This document shows, in pieces, positions 8,604 to 16,587 of a stretch of DNA of 48,418 bases (the first letter of the stretch is position 1; each line of letters starts with the position of its first letter). The position numbers were made by a program, and so were the translations under genes. A model generated the notes under the pieces. The model was not told the origin of the DNA and ran no database searches. It saw only the letters and a program-made list of their open reading frames with translations. Source of the stretch: Bacillota bacterium (GTDB taxonomy: Bacteria; Bacillota; Clostridia; Christensenellales; SZUA-584); contig JAEYLC010000009.1 of the NCBI GenBank assembly GCA_023461435.1, forward strand, positions 1-48,418, given 5' to 3'.

Positions 8604-8632
8604 AAGCCAGAGCGCCCAGCGCTTTGGCTTTT
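8604..8632 (+). terminator. Hairpin terminator or attenuator between dnaK and dnaJ
   Basis: A 12-bp stem (8604-8615 with 8619-8630, one G-U pair, loop CCA) is followed by a short TTTT run. It has the form of an intrinsic terminator. No convincing promoter is seen between it and dnaJ, so it is more likely to lower dnaJ-prmA-rsmE-mtaB expression relative to dnaK than to end the operon; it could also protect the dnaK mRNA 3' end. Confidence 0.7.
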
Positions 8633-8669
8633 CGGGTGTCTTATACTTTAATTCTAGGCGGTGCTTAAT

Positions 8670-9776
8670 TTGGCGGATAAAAGAGATTACTACGAGGTGC
8701 TGGGCGTTGAAAAAAATGCGTCCGGCGATGAAATAAAGAAGGCTTACAGGAAACTGGCCAAGCAATATCATCCCGATGTCAACGAGGACAAGGATGGTTC
8801 TTCTGAGAAATTCAAAGAAGCCAGCGAAGCTTACAGTGTGCTGAGCGACGATCAAAAGCGCAGGCAGTACGATTCCTTCGGGCATGCGGCGTTCGACCAG
8901 ACGGCGGGCGGCAGAGGCGGCTTCGGCGGCTTTGACGATTTTATGGGCGGTTTTGGGGATATATTCGAATCGTTTTTCGGCGGCGGGCGTTCCGCAAGAC
9001 GCAACGGCCCGGTGCGCGGATCAGACCTTAGAATGGAGCTTCGCATCACGTTTGAAGAGGCTGCGTTCGGCGTGAACAGAGAAGTGAGGCTCAACAAAGA
9101 CGAAGCTTGTGAAGCCTGCGGCGGCACAGGTGCAAAACGCGGTTCATCGCCGCAAACCTGCATGGCCTGCGGAGGCTCAGGGCAAATACGCCAACAGCGC
9201 AATACGGCTTTCGGCAGCTTTGTGAACGTGGTGGACTGCCCCGAATGCGGCGGGCGCGGCAGCGTCATCAAGGAGCCCTGCCCGGAGTGCGGCGGGCGCG
9301 GCATATTGACCAGGCTTAAAACCATCAGCGTCGATATCCCTGCGGGCATCGACAACGGACAGATTTTAACGATGCGCGGCATGGGCGCGGCCGGACAGCG
9401 CGGCGGCCCTCCGGGCGATCTCCAGATTTATATCTATGTGCAGCCGCATGAGCTGTTCACGCGCGAAGGGTACGACCTGTATCTTGATATTCCCGTATCG
9501 TTTGTGGACGCGGCGCTCGGCGCGGAGCTCACGATCCCCACGCTCGAAGGCAAGGCCAAGCTCAAGATGGGGGAAGGCACGCAGACGGGCACGGTTTTCC
9601 GGCTTAAGGATAAGGGCGTCACGCATCTGCATTCGTCGAGAAAAGGCAGTTTGTATGTGAAGGTCAACATTGAAGTGCCGAAGAAACTGAATGACAAACA
9701 AAAATCGCTGCTCAGAGAATTCGATAAGCTGGGGACGAAAAACAAAAGTTTTTTTGAAAGAGTCAGGGGAGAATGA
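8670..9776 (+). CDS. dnaJ: Chaperone protein DnaJ (Hsp40)
   Basis: DnaJ delivers substrates to DnaK and stimulates its ATPase. I choose TTG 8670, which gives MADKRDYYEVLGV, the standard DnaJ N-terminus, with AGGCGGT about seven bases upstream; a GTG at 8661 is the alternative. The J domain has the HPD motif (YHPDV) and is followed by a Gly/Phe-rich linker. Four zinc-binding CxxCxGxG repeats come next (CEACGGTG, CMACGGSG, CPECGGRG twice), then the C-terminal substrate domains; 368 residues in all. Its stop overlaps prmA by four bases (ATGA). Confidence 0.97.
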   Translation: MADKRDYYEVLGVEKNASGDEIKKAYRKLAKQYHPDVNEDKDGSSEKFKEASEAYSVLSDDQKRRQYDSFGHAAFDQTAGGRGGFGGFDDFMGGFGDIFESFFGGGRSARRNGPVRGSDLRMELRITFEEAAFGVNREVRLNKDEACEACGGTGAKRGSSPQTCMACGGSGQIRQQRNTAFGSFVNVVDCPECGGRGSVIKEPCPECGGRGILTRLKTISVDIPAGIDNGQILTMRGMGAAGQRGGPPGDLQIYIYVQPHELFTREGYDLYLDIPVSFVDAALGAELTIPTLEGKAKLKMGEGTQTGTVFRLKDKGVTHLHSSRKGSLYVKVNIEVPKKLNDKQKSLLREFDKLGTKNKSFFERVRGE

Positions 9777-10684
9777 ACTGGAAACAAATTTGCATACAGA
9801 CCAATGAAGACGCATCCGATCTCGTTTCGTCGGTGCTGATGGATGCCGGAGCGACCGGTGTGGAAATGGAAGGCGGCAGCGTGCCGTCCGCTCACCGCGA
9901 TGAGTATCTCGCACCGACGATAAACGACGATACCGCTGTGACCGTCAAAGCCTACTATGGCGAAGACGGTTTTTCGGATACGCTCGAATACGTTCAAAAA
10001 CGCCTCGAAGAATTGAAGAACGAGCCGGGTACGGGCCCGTTGACCGTTTCGGTCAACACGGTGGCCGATACCGACTGGAACGAAAATTTCAAAAAGCATT
10101 TCACAACGTTTCGCGCGGCCGGATGCTTTGTGGTCAAGCCGACATGGGAGGATTATAAGGCGGATCCCGGCGACATCGTGATTGAGATTGACCCCGGCAT
10201 GGCATTCGGTTCCGGGACTCACGAGACCACGCGCATGTGCCTTGAGCTGCTGCAAAAATACATGCCGCCCAAGGCCAGAGTGCTCGATGTCGGCTGCGGC
10301 TCCGGCATACTCGGCATCGGCGCCGCGAAGCTCGGGGCGCAGAGTGTGCTTGCGCTCGATTACGACGGCGTCAGCGTCACGGTGGCAGGCGAGAACGCGC
10401 AAGCGAACGGTGCAAACGTGATGGCAGTGCGACGCTCCGATCTGCTGCAAAACGCGCCCGAAGAAAAATACGACATCATACTCGCGAACATCATCGCCGA
10501 TATCGTGATACGCCTCAACGAAAGCGCGGGGAACTATCTTGACGAAAACGGCGTCTATATCATGTCGGGCATCATCGACGAGCGCGAAGACGATGTGAAA
10601 GCTTCGCTTGAGAAAAACGGCTTCACCGTGGTCGAAACGATACAGATGGCGGACTGGCGCGCGCTCGCCGCGAGGAAACGCTGA
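9773..10684 (+). CDS. prmA: Ribosomal protein L11 methyltransferase PrmA
   Basis: PrmA trimethylates lysines and the N-terminus of ribosomal protein L11, using SAM. The 303-residue product has an N-terminal substrate-recognition part and a Rossmann methyltransferase domain. The domain carries FGSGTHETTRMCLELL, the SAM-binding VLDVGCGSGILGIGAAKLGA, and ILANIIADI at the active site. It overlaps dnaJ by ATGA and rsmE by one base (TGATG), so it depends on translation of its neighbours. The dnaJ-prmA-rsmE order is conserved in Bacillota. Confidence 0.95.
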   Translation: MNWKQICIQTNEDASDLVSSVLMDAGATGVEMEGGSVPSAHRDEYLAPTINDDTAVTVKAYYGEDGFSDTLEYVQKRLEELKNEPGTGPLTVSVNTVADTDWNENFKKHFTTFRAAGCFVVKPTWEDYKADPGDIVIEIDPGMAFGSGTHETTRMCLELLQKYMPPKARVLDVGCGSGILGIGAAKLGAQSVLALDYDGVSVTVAGENAQANGANVMAVRRSDLLQNAPEEKYDIILANIIADIVIRLNESAGNYLDENGVYIMSGIIDEREDDVKASLEKNGFTVVETIQMADWRALAARKR

Positions 10685-11400
10685 TGCACCGTTTTTATAC
10701 GCAGCCCGAAAACGTTCATGAAAACAGCCTGATTATTGAGGGCGATGAAGCCAAGCATATCAAAAATGTGCTGCGCATGCAAACCGGAGATGAGTTCATC
10801 GTTTTTGACGGGACCGGCTACGATTACGGCTGCCGTATTAAGAGCGTCGGCGCGCAAATTGAAGCGCAGGTGCTCTCTAAAGAGCTTAATAAGACGGAGC
10901 CGGGCATCAAGCTGACACTGTATCAGGCGTACCCGAAGTCAGCCAAAATGGAGGACATCGTCCAAAAGGCCATTGAACTCGGCGTTTTTCGCATTGTGCC
11001 TTTCATTGCGCATCGCTGCGTGAAGCGGCCTGAGGATTCATCAAGGCTGCGCCGTGTGGCGCTCGCGGCTGTCAAGCAATGCGGCAGGAGCTTGCTGCCC
11101 TCTGTGGAAGACGTGTTGCGTTTCGATGACGCGCTGGAGCTCATGAAAACGCATGACAAACTGATCGTTTGCTGGGAAGAGGAGCGCGGCACAACGCTCA
11201 AGCAAGCGCTTGCGGGCGACGCGAAGGATATCGGCGTGGTGATAGGGCCGGAGGGCGGCCTCGAGGAGTCAGAAGTCAGGCGTATGCGCGACGCCGGAGG
11301 CGTTTCGGCCACATTGGGCCCGCGCATCATGCGGACGGAGACGGCGGGCATCGCGGTGCTGGCGGCTATTTTTTACGACAAGGGGCAAATGCAGCTGTGA
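10684..11400 (+). CDS. rsmE: 16S rRNA m3U1498 methyltransferase RsmE
   Basis: RsmE methylates N3 of U1498 in 16S rRNA. The 238-residue length is normal. The N-terminal PUA-like part includes the family motif HIKNVLRM, and the SPOUT (knotted) domain has GPEGGLEESEV and LGPRIMRTETA, which form the SAM-binding knot. It starts inside the prmA stop and its own stop lies inside the GTG start of mtaB. Confidence 0.95.
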   Translation: MHRFYTQPENVHENSLIIEGDEAKHIKNVLRMQTGDEFIVFDGTGYDYGCRIKSVGAQIEAQVLSKELNKTEPGIKLTLYQAYPKSAKMEDIVQKAIELGVFRIVPFIAHRCVKRPEDSSRLRRVALAAVKQCGRSLLPSVEDVLRFDDALELMKTHDKLIVCWEEERGTTLKQALAGDAKDIGVVIGPEGGLEESEVRRMRDAGGVSATLGPRIMRTETAGIAVLAAIFYDKGQMQL

Positions 11401-12659
11401 AAAAGGTCTCTTTCTATACGCTCGGCTGCAAGGTCAACGCGTATGATTCCGCCTATATGCAGTCGCTTTTCGAACAGAACGGCTTTGAAACGGTGGCATT
11501 TGAACAGCCCGTCGATATCGTCGTGGTCAACACATGCACGGTCACGGCGGTGGCGGATAAAAAGTCGCGCGCGGCCATACGCCGCGCGGCGAGAACGGGG
11601 CATGTGATCGTCGTCGGGTGTCTCGCACAGCGTGCGTCGGAAGAGCTGCTTGCCATAGAGGGCGTCAGCGCCGTGGTGGGCACCGACGACCGCGGGCGAG
11701 TCGTGGAGGTGGCGCAAAAGCTGCTGGGCGGTGAAACGGCGATCGATCTGACGCACGATCTGAAGGGCTGCGGCTATGAGCCGATGAACGTCGGTACCTC
11801 TGGCGACAGGACGCGCGGCGTGCTGAAAATTCAGGAGGGCTGCGATTGCTTTTGCAGCTACTGCATCATTCCGTATGTGCGCGGGCGGTCGCGCAGCCGC
11901 GGCTTTGACGAAATCCTGACGGAAGCGCATGCGATGGCGCAAAGCGGCGTGAAGGAAATCGTACTGACCGGCATCCATATCGCGTCTTTCAGGGACGGGG
12001 AACGCGGCCTCGGAGAGCTGATACAGGCGCTCGATGGCTGCGGCGTGCGGCTGCGCCTCGGGTCTATCGAGCCGGGCGTGCTCGGCGAAGATTTTATAGA
12101 GAAAGCCGCGGCCGCAAAAAATTTATGCCCGCACTTTCATCTGTCCCTGCAGAGCGGTTCCGCGACGGTTTTGCAGCGCATGAACAGGCCGTATACGCCC
12201 GACGAGTATATGCGCTTTGTGACGCTTTTGAGAAAAAGATTCGACAACCCGGCCATCACGACGGACGTGATCACCGGGTTTCCGGCGGAGACGGACGACG
12301 AGCATAAGGAGACGATGGCCTTTGTGAAAAAAGCGGCGTTTGCGCGCATTCATGTCTTCCCGTATTCCGCACGCGAGGGGACGCGCGCGTTTGCCATGAA
12401 GCCCCGCGTTGCGAAAATCGTCTCAAGAGAACGTGCTGCGGAGTTAATCAAGCTCGGCGACGCGCTTGAAGAAGGATATATCAATAGCATGATAGGCAAA
12501 AATGCGCAGGTGCTTTTTGAAGAGCCGTCAGAAACGTTTGAAGGCTGCATGGAAGGGTATTCCGAACGCTATGTGCGCGTGGCGGCAAAAGCTGAAAGAA
12601 ACGATCTCAAAACAGTGACGCTCGCTGAGAAGCATGGCAAAACTGTTTTGGCGAAATAA
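11397..12659 (+). CDS. mtaB: tRNA t6A37 methylthiotransferase MtaB
   Basis: MtaB adds a methylthio group to t6A at position 37 of ANN-decoding tRNAs, giving ms2t6A. I place the start at GTG 11397, four bases inside rsmE, giving MKKVSFYTLGCKVNAYDS; the frame is open further upstream but only as a shadow of rsmE. The N-terminal domain binds the auxiliary cluster (cysteines in GCKVN, NTCTVT and VGCLAQR). The radical-SAM motif is C-x3-C-x2-C in CDCFCSYC, and a TRAM-like C-terminus completes 420 residues. It is the last gene of the chaperone transcription unit by spacing, although hinT follows after only ten bases. Confidence 0.95.
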   Translation: MKKVSFYTLGCKVNAYDSAYMQSLFEQNGFETVAFEQPVDIVVVNTCTVTAVADKKSRAAIRRAARTGHVIVVGCLAQRASEELLAIEGVSAVVGTDDRGRVVEVAQKLLGGETAIDLTHDLKGCGYEPMNVGTSGDRTRGVLKIQEGCDCFCSYCIIPYVRGRSRSRGFDEILTEAHAMAQSGVKEIVLTGIHIASFRDGERGLGELIQALDGCGVRLRLGSIEPGVLGEDFIEKAAAAKNLCPHFHLSLQSGSATVLQRMNRPYTPDEYMRFVTLLRKRFDNPAITTDVITGFPAETDDEHKETMAFVKKAAFARIHVFPYSAREGTRAFAMKPRVAKIVSRERAAELIKLGDALEEGYINSMIGKNAQVLFEEPSETFEGCMEGYSERYVRVAAKAERNDLKTVTLAEKHGKTVLAK

Positions 12660-12669
12660 GGAGGTTTCA

Positions 12670-13011
12670 ATGAAAGACTGTTTGTTCTGTAAAATCGTCT
12701 CGGGTGAGATTCCAAGCAACAAGGTGTATGAGGACGATAAGGTGATGGCGTTTCACGACATTGACAAAAAAGCGCCCGTACATATACTGATCATCCCCAA
12801 AAAACACGTTGAATCCGTGGCGGCTCTCGAGGCGGCGGATTATGACACGATTGCGCATATCTATCGCGTGGCGCAGCAGCTGGCCGATGAATTCGGCCTG
12901 AAGGATGGATTTCGGATTGTGACCAATACGGGGAAGGACGGCGGGCAGACGGTGAATCACCTGCATTTCCATCTGCTTGGCGGACGCGCGATGGGTTGGC
13001 CGCCGGGCTGA
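12670..13011 (+). CDS. hinT: HIT-family purine nucleoside phosphoramidase (HinT-like)
   Basis: HinT-type proteins hydrolyse purine nucleotide phosphoramidates such as AMP-linked amines. The start is ATG 12670, preceded by AAGGAGG; the frame is open to 12634, but those codons lie within mtaB. The 113-residue product opens with CLFC (C4, C7), a possible zinc pair, and has the catalytic histidine triad H97-L-H99-F-H101. It ends with WPPG, the usual HinT C-terminus. It follows mtaB by ten bases. In B. subtilis rpsU-yqeY come after mtaB; neither is present here. Confidence 0.93.
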   Translation: MKDCLFCKIVSGEIPSNKVYEDDKVMAFHDIDKKAPVHILIIPKKHVESVAALEAADYDTIAHIYRVAQQLADEFGLKDGFRIVTNTGKDGGQTVNHLHFHLLGGRAMGWPPG

Positions 13012-13117
13012 AGCCACCCATCATGCAAACGGCACGTGCATACCGCTTTTTTCCATCCCTCGTTCGGGCAAACGACGGGTGCAGGCAAGAGACGGTATGA
13101 TTGTTCACAGAATGGTA

Positions 13118-13146
13118 ATGACCATATCTACAATATATAGTATAAT
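13118..13146 (+). promoter_or_regulatory. Probable galU promoter
   Basis: ATGACC (13118-13123) and a perfect TATAAT (13141-13146) are 17 bp apart, 26 bases before the galU ATG. The 161-base hinT-galU gap otherwise shows only a weak imperfect hairpin (CCCTCGTT near 13065 with AACGACGGG near 13080) that has no T-run. Confidence 0.6.
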
Positions 13147-13172
13147 AGAGCTGTTTAATTGGAGGATGCTGA

Positions 13173-14048
13173 ATGAAGATCAAGAAAGCAGTGATTCCGG
13201 CTGCCGGCCTTGGCACGCGTTTTCTGCCGGCCACAAAGGCGCAGCCCAAGGAAATGCTGCCCATCGTCGACAAGCCGACGATCCAATATATCGTTGAAGA
13301 GGCGATACAAGCCGACATTGAGAGTATACTCATTATCACGGGGCGCGGAAAGCGCAATATAGAAGACCATTTTGATAAATCCTACGAGCTTGAATCTGAA
13401 CTGAAAAGAAAAGGCAACACATCGATGCTGAACATGATTGAAGACATCTCTCAGCTTGTCAATGTGTTTTATGTGAGACAGAAGGAAGCCAAGGGCCTCG
13501 GGCACGCCATCGGCTGCGCCCGGGATTTTGTGGGCAACGAACCGTTTGCGGTGCTGCTCGGAGACGACGTGGTGGTGTCGAAAAAGCCCGCGATCGGGCA
13601 GCTTATGGAGGTCTATGAGCAGCGCGGCGCGTCGGTGCTCGGTGTCCAGCGCGTGGACAGCGCCGTCGTGGACAAATACGGCATCATCGATCCGACGAAC
13701 GGTATCGGCGGCGGTCGGCTTCACGGCATGAAGGATCTCGTGGAAAAACCGCATATCGATGAATCGCCGTCGAATCTCGCGATACTCGGCAGGTATATCA
13801 TCACGCCGGAGATATTCGATATTCTTAAGGTTCAGCAGCCGGGCAAGGGCGGAGAGATACAGCTCACCGACGCGCTCAAAACGCTGATGGGCACACAGGA
13901 TATGTATGCTTATGAGTTCGAAGGCAAACGTTATGATGTGGGGGATAAGCTGGGCTTTTTAAAGGCGACTGTGGAGTTCGCGCTGAACCGCGATGATTTA
14001 AGCAAGCAGTTTGGCGAATACCTTAAAAATATCGTAAAGGAAATATGA
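13173..14048 (+). CDS. galU: UTP-glucose-1-phosphate uridylyltransferase
   Basis: GalU makes UDP-glucose from UTP and glucose-1-phosphate, for cell-envelope glycans and glycolipids. The 291-residue length is typical of bacterial GalU. The nucleotide-binding start VIPAAGLGTRFLPATKAQPK is intact, followed by EMLPIVDKPTIQYIVEEA, the GLGHAIGCA loop, FAVLLGDDVV with the metal-binding Asp, and LVEKP. GGAGG at 13161-13165 precedes ATG 13173. The ahcY gene follows after one base, and its ribosome-binding site lies inside the galU end, so the two are translated together although their pathways are not obviously linked. Confidence 0.95.
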   Translation: MKIKKAVIPAAGLGTRFLPATKAQPKEMLPIVDKPTIQYIVEEAIQADIESILIITGRGKRNIEDHFDKSYELESELKRKGNTSMLNMIEDISQLVNVFYVRQKEAKGLGHAIGCARDFVGNEPFAVLLGDDVVVSKKPAIGQLMEVYEQRGASVLGVQRVDSAVVDKYGIIDPTNGIGGGRLHGMKDLVEKPHIDESPSNLAILGRYIITPEIFDILKVQQPGKGGEIQLTDALKTLMGTQDMYAYEFEGKRYDVGDKLGFLKATVEFALNRDDLSKQFGEYLKNIVKEI

Positions 14049-14049
14049 A

Positions 14050-15285
14050 ATGAGCGAAATCAAAGATATTAAACTCGCCCCCTCAGGGGAGATGAAGATC
14101 GCATGGGTGAAGGATCATATGCCCGTGCTGTCATATCTTGAAAAGATTTTCGCAGAAGAAAAACCGTTCGCGGAGGTCAAGGTGTCGCTCAGTGTGCATC
14201 TTGAAGCCAAAACCGCTTATCTTTGCCGCGTGCTCAAATGCGGCGGCGCGGTGATGTCGGTAACGGGCTCGAATCCGCTCTCCACACAGGACGACGTGGC
14301 GGCGGCGCTGGTCAGCGGCGGCATCGATGTTTTTGCGTGGCATGCGGCAACTTCAGGCGAGTACGAGAAGCATATTTCCATGGCGCTTGATCAATGCCCG
14401 GACGCCGTGATCGACGACGGGGCAGACCTTTCCGAAGCGCTGCATACACGGGATATCAAAAAAGCCGTGAACGTCATCGGCGCGTGCGAGGAGACCACGA
14501 CGGGGCTGCTGCGCTACCGCGCGAGAGAGCGAGACGGGTCGCTTAAGTTCCCTGTGGTGGCTGTCAACGATGCGGACTGCAAGCATCTTTTCGACAACCG
14601 GTACGGCACCGGCCAGTCCGTCTGGGACGGCATCATGCGCACCACGAACCTTGTGGTGGCGGGAAAAGCCGTTGTGGTGGCGGGCTACGGATGGTGCGGC
14701 AAGGGCATCGCGATGCGCGCCAAGGGCCTCGGCGCGCGTGTGATCGTCACGGAGATCGACCCGATCCGCGCGATGGAAGCGGCAATGGACGGCTTTGACG
14801 TGATGCCGATGGACGCCGCGGCGGGCCTGGGGGACATTTTTGTCACGGTGACGGGTTGCAGCGACGTGATACGCAAAGAGCATTTTAATAAAATGAAGGA
14901 CGGCGCGATACTCTCGAACGCGGGGCACTTCAACGTGGAGATCAATATCCCCGAGCTGGAGTCTCTTTCAAAGTCGTCTTACGAAGCGCGGCGCAATATC
15001 ATGGCGTACGAACTCGGCGGCAAAACGCTGTATCTGCTTGCGGAGGGGCGTCTGGTCAATCTCGCAGCCGGGGATGGCCATCCCGCGGAGATCATGGACT
15101 TGAGCTTCGCGATACAGGCGCTGTCACTCAAATATTTGATTCAGAATAAAGGAAAGCTGACAAACGGCGTTTTCAGCGTGCCGCGCGAAATCGACGTTCA
15201 GGTCGCGGGATTGAAGCTCAAAGCGATGAATTTGTCGATTGATTCACTCAGCGAGGCGCAGCGCGCCTATATGTATGGGGAGTAA
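14050..15285 (+). CDS. ahcY: S-adenosylhomocysteinase (short form), possibly acting on S-inosylhomocysteine
   Basis: The enzyme reversibly splits S-adenosylhomocysteine into homocysteine and a nucleoside using bound NAD. The 411-residue protein lacks the insertion and C-terminal extension of the long eukaryotic and proteobacterial form. It resembles short archaeal and thermophile enzymes. Key parts are present: HLEAKTAYL, IDDGADL, CEETTTG, the catalytic pair K178/D182 in KHLFDNRYGTGQS, the NAD loop VVAGYGWCGKG, and NAGHFNVEI with the catalytic His. The 3-base gap to a SAH/MTA-type deaminase suggests that the true substrate may be S-inosylhomocysteine, as shown for Methanocaldococcus; this is inference from context. 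Confidence 0.93.
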   Translation: MSEIKDIKLAPSGEMKIAWVKDHMPVLSYLEKIFAEEKPFAEVKVSLSVHLEAKTAYLCRVLKCGGAVMSVTGSNPLSTQDDVAAALVSGGIDVFAWHAATSGEYEKHISMALDQCPDAVIDDGADLSEALHTRDIKKAVNVIGACEETTTGLLRYRARERDGSLKFPVVAVNDADCKHLFDNRYGTGQSVWDGIMRTTNLVVAGKAVVVAGYGWCGKGIAMRAKGLGARVIVTEIDPIRAMEAAMDGFDVMPMDAAAGLGDIFVTVTGCSDVIRKEHFNKMKDGAILSNAGHFNVEINIPELESLSKSSYEARRNIMAYELGGKTLYLLAEGRLVNLAAGDGHPAEIMDLSFAIQALSLKYLIQNKGKLTNGVFSVPREIDVQVAGLKLKAMNLSIDSLSEAQRAYMYGE

Positions 15286-15288
15286 GCC

Positions 15289-16572
15289 ATGAGCATTCGC
15301 ATCAGCAACGGTTATATCATCACAGCCGACGCACAGGACACATGTACTGAAGGCTGTGTTATCGTCGAAAATGACGTTATTCTTTATGCGGGGCCCGAAG
15401 CGCTTGCGCCGGAGGTTAGTGTTGACAGAATCATCGATGCGCAGGGCGGTATCATCGCTCCCGGATTTGTGAATACGCATACGCACGTTGCAATGAATCT
15501 GCTGCGCGGCTATGCCGACGACATGGCGCTGATGGACTGGCTGCAAAACAGCATCTGGCCCGCGGAAGACAAGCTTGATGAGGACGCCGTATACTGGGGC
15601 ACCATGCTGGCTATCGCAGAGATGGCGGCCGGCGGCGTGACATGTTTTTCAGATATGTACAATTTCACAAAGCAGATCGCGCAGGCGGCCAACGACTCAG
15701 GGATACGCGCATTGATCGCGACGGCTGTGCTCGATATTGACGGCCAGGGCGACAAGCGGCTTAATAGCGCGACGGAGCTTTTTGACGTGGTCAAGGATTA
15801 TAAACTGGTGAACGCGGCGATAGGGCCGCACGCCGAATATACCGTGAGTCCCGCCATGTTCAGAAAGGTGGGCGAATTCGCCGCCAAGCACCATTCGCGC
15901 ATTCATGTGCACGTATCGGAAACGAAAGGCGAGCACGAGGACTGCATAGGCCGTCACGGCAAAACGCCGATCGGACTGCTGGACAGCCTGGGGCTGCTGG
16001 AGCTGCCTTTAATGGCGGCCCACTGCGTGTGGATCAGCGACGAGGATATGGCCGTCATGGCGGAAAAAGGCGCGAACGTCATGTCGTGCCCGGGCAGCAA
16101 TTTAAAGCTCGGGAGCGGTATTGCGCGCGTGGCGAAAATGATCGAAACGGGCGTGAACGTGAGCTGCGCCACGGACGGCGCGGCCAGCAACAACAACCTT
16201 TCGATGATGGAAGAAATGACGCTTGTCTCGCTGCTGCAAAAAGGCGTAAACCGGCAGCCCACGATGATACCCGCCAAAACCGCTGTCCGCATCGCAACGA
16301 TCAACGGCGCGAGGGCGCTTGGGATGGATCAACTGACAGGCAGCATCGAAGCGGGCAAGCAGGCGGATATTGTGGTGATCGACACCTCGGGTCTGCGGTA
16401 TTGCCCAAAAACGAACCTGCTGCATCACATGGTTTACAGCGGCAGCGATGCCGATGTGGCGCTGACAATGGTGGGCGGCCGGATACTGTATGAAAACGGA
16501 CAGATCGCATTCGGGGATATCGAAGAAATAAAAGCCAAGGCATCGGAGCATGCCGCAAAGCTGTTTGCATGA
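15289..16572 (+). CDS. mtaD: 5'-methylthioadenosine/S-adenosylhomocysteine deaminase (amidohydrolase)
   Basis: This family deaminates the adenine ring of SAH, MTA and related adenosines. The 427-residue protein has the amidohydrolase metal site: H64-T-H66 in VNTHTHVAMN, a histidine in AAHCVW, and the metal-binding Asp in ATDGAASNNNL. It also has HVSETKGEHEDC. All are typical of the MtaD/DadD group rather than guanine or cytosine deaminases. GGGGAG lies before ATG 15289. It forms a pair with ahcY three bases upstream and probably completes SAH removal. Exact substrate preference among SAH, MTA and 5'-deoxyadenosine cannot be read from the sequence. Confidence 0.88.
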   Translation: MSIRISNGYIITADAQDTCTEGCVIVENDVILYAGPEALAPEVSVDRIIDAQGGIIAPGFVNTHTHVAMNLLRGYADDMALMDWLQNSIWPAEDKLDEDAVYWGTMLAIAEMAAGGVTCFSDMYNFTKQIAQAANDSGIRALIATAVLDIDGQGDKRLNSATELFDVVKDYKLVNAAIGPHAEYTVSPAMFRKVGEFAAKHHSRIHVHVSETKGEHEDCIGRHGKTPIGLLDSLGLLELPLMAAHCVWISDEDMAVMAEKGANVMSCPGSNLKLGSGIARVAKMIETGVNVSCATDGAASNNNLSMMEEMTLVSLLQKGVNRQPTMIPAKTAVRIATINGARALGMDQLTGSIEAGKQADIVVIDTSGLRYCPKTNLLHHMVYSGSDADVALTMVGGRILYENGQIAFGDIEEIKAKASEHAAKLFA

Positions 16573-16587
16573 TAAAGGGGGTATACG

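Noticed and set aside
11169..11396. N-terminal extension of MtaB by 76 residues
   Set aside because: It overlaps rsmE fully and has shadow-like composition. GTG 11397 gives the family N-terminus VKKVSFYTLGCKVN.
13012..13172. Possible SAH or other riboswitch before galU-ahcY
   Set aside because: I could not find the conserved core of known SAM or SAH riboswitches, only a weak imperfect hairpin. The gap is short and is explained by a sigma-A promoter.
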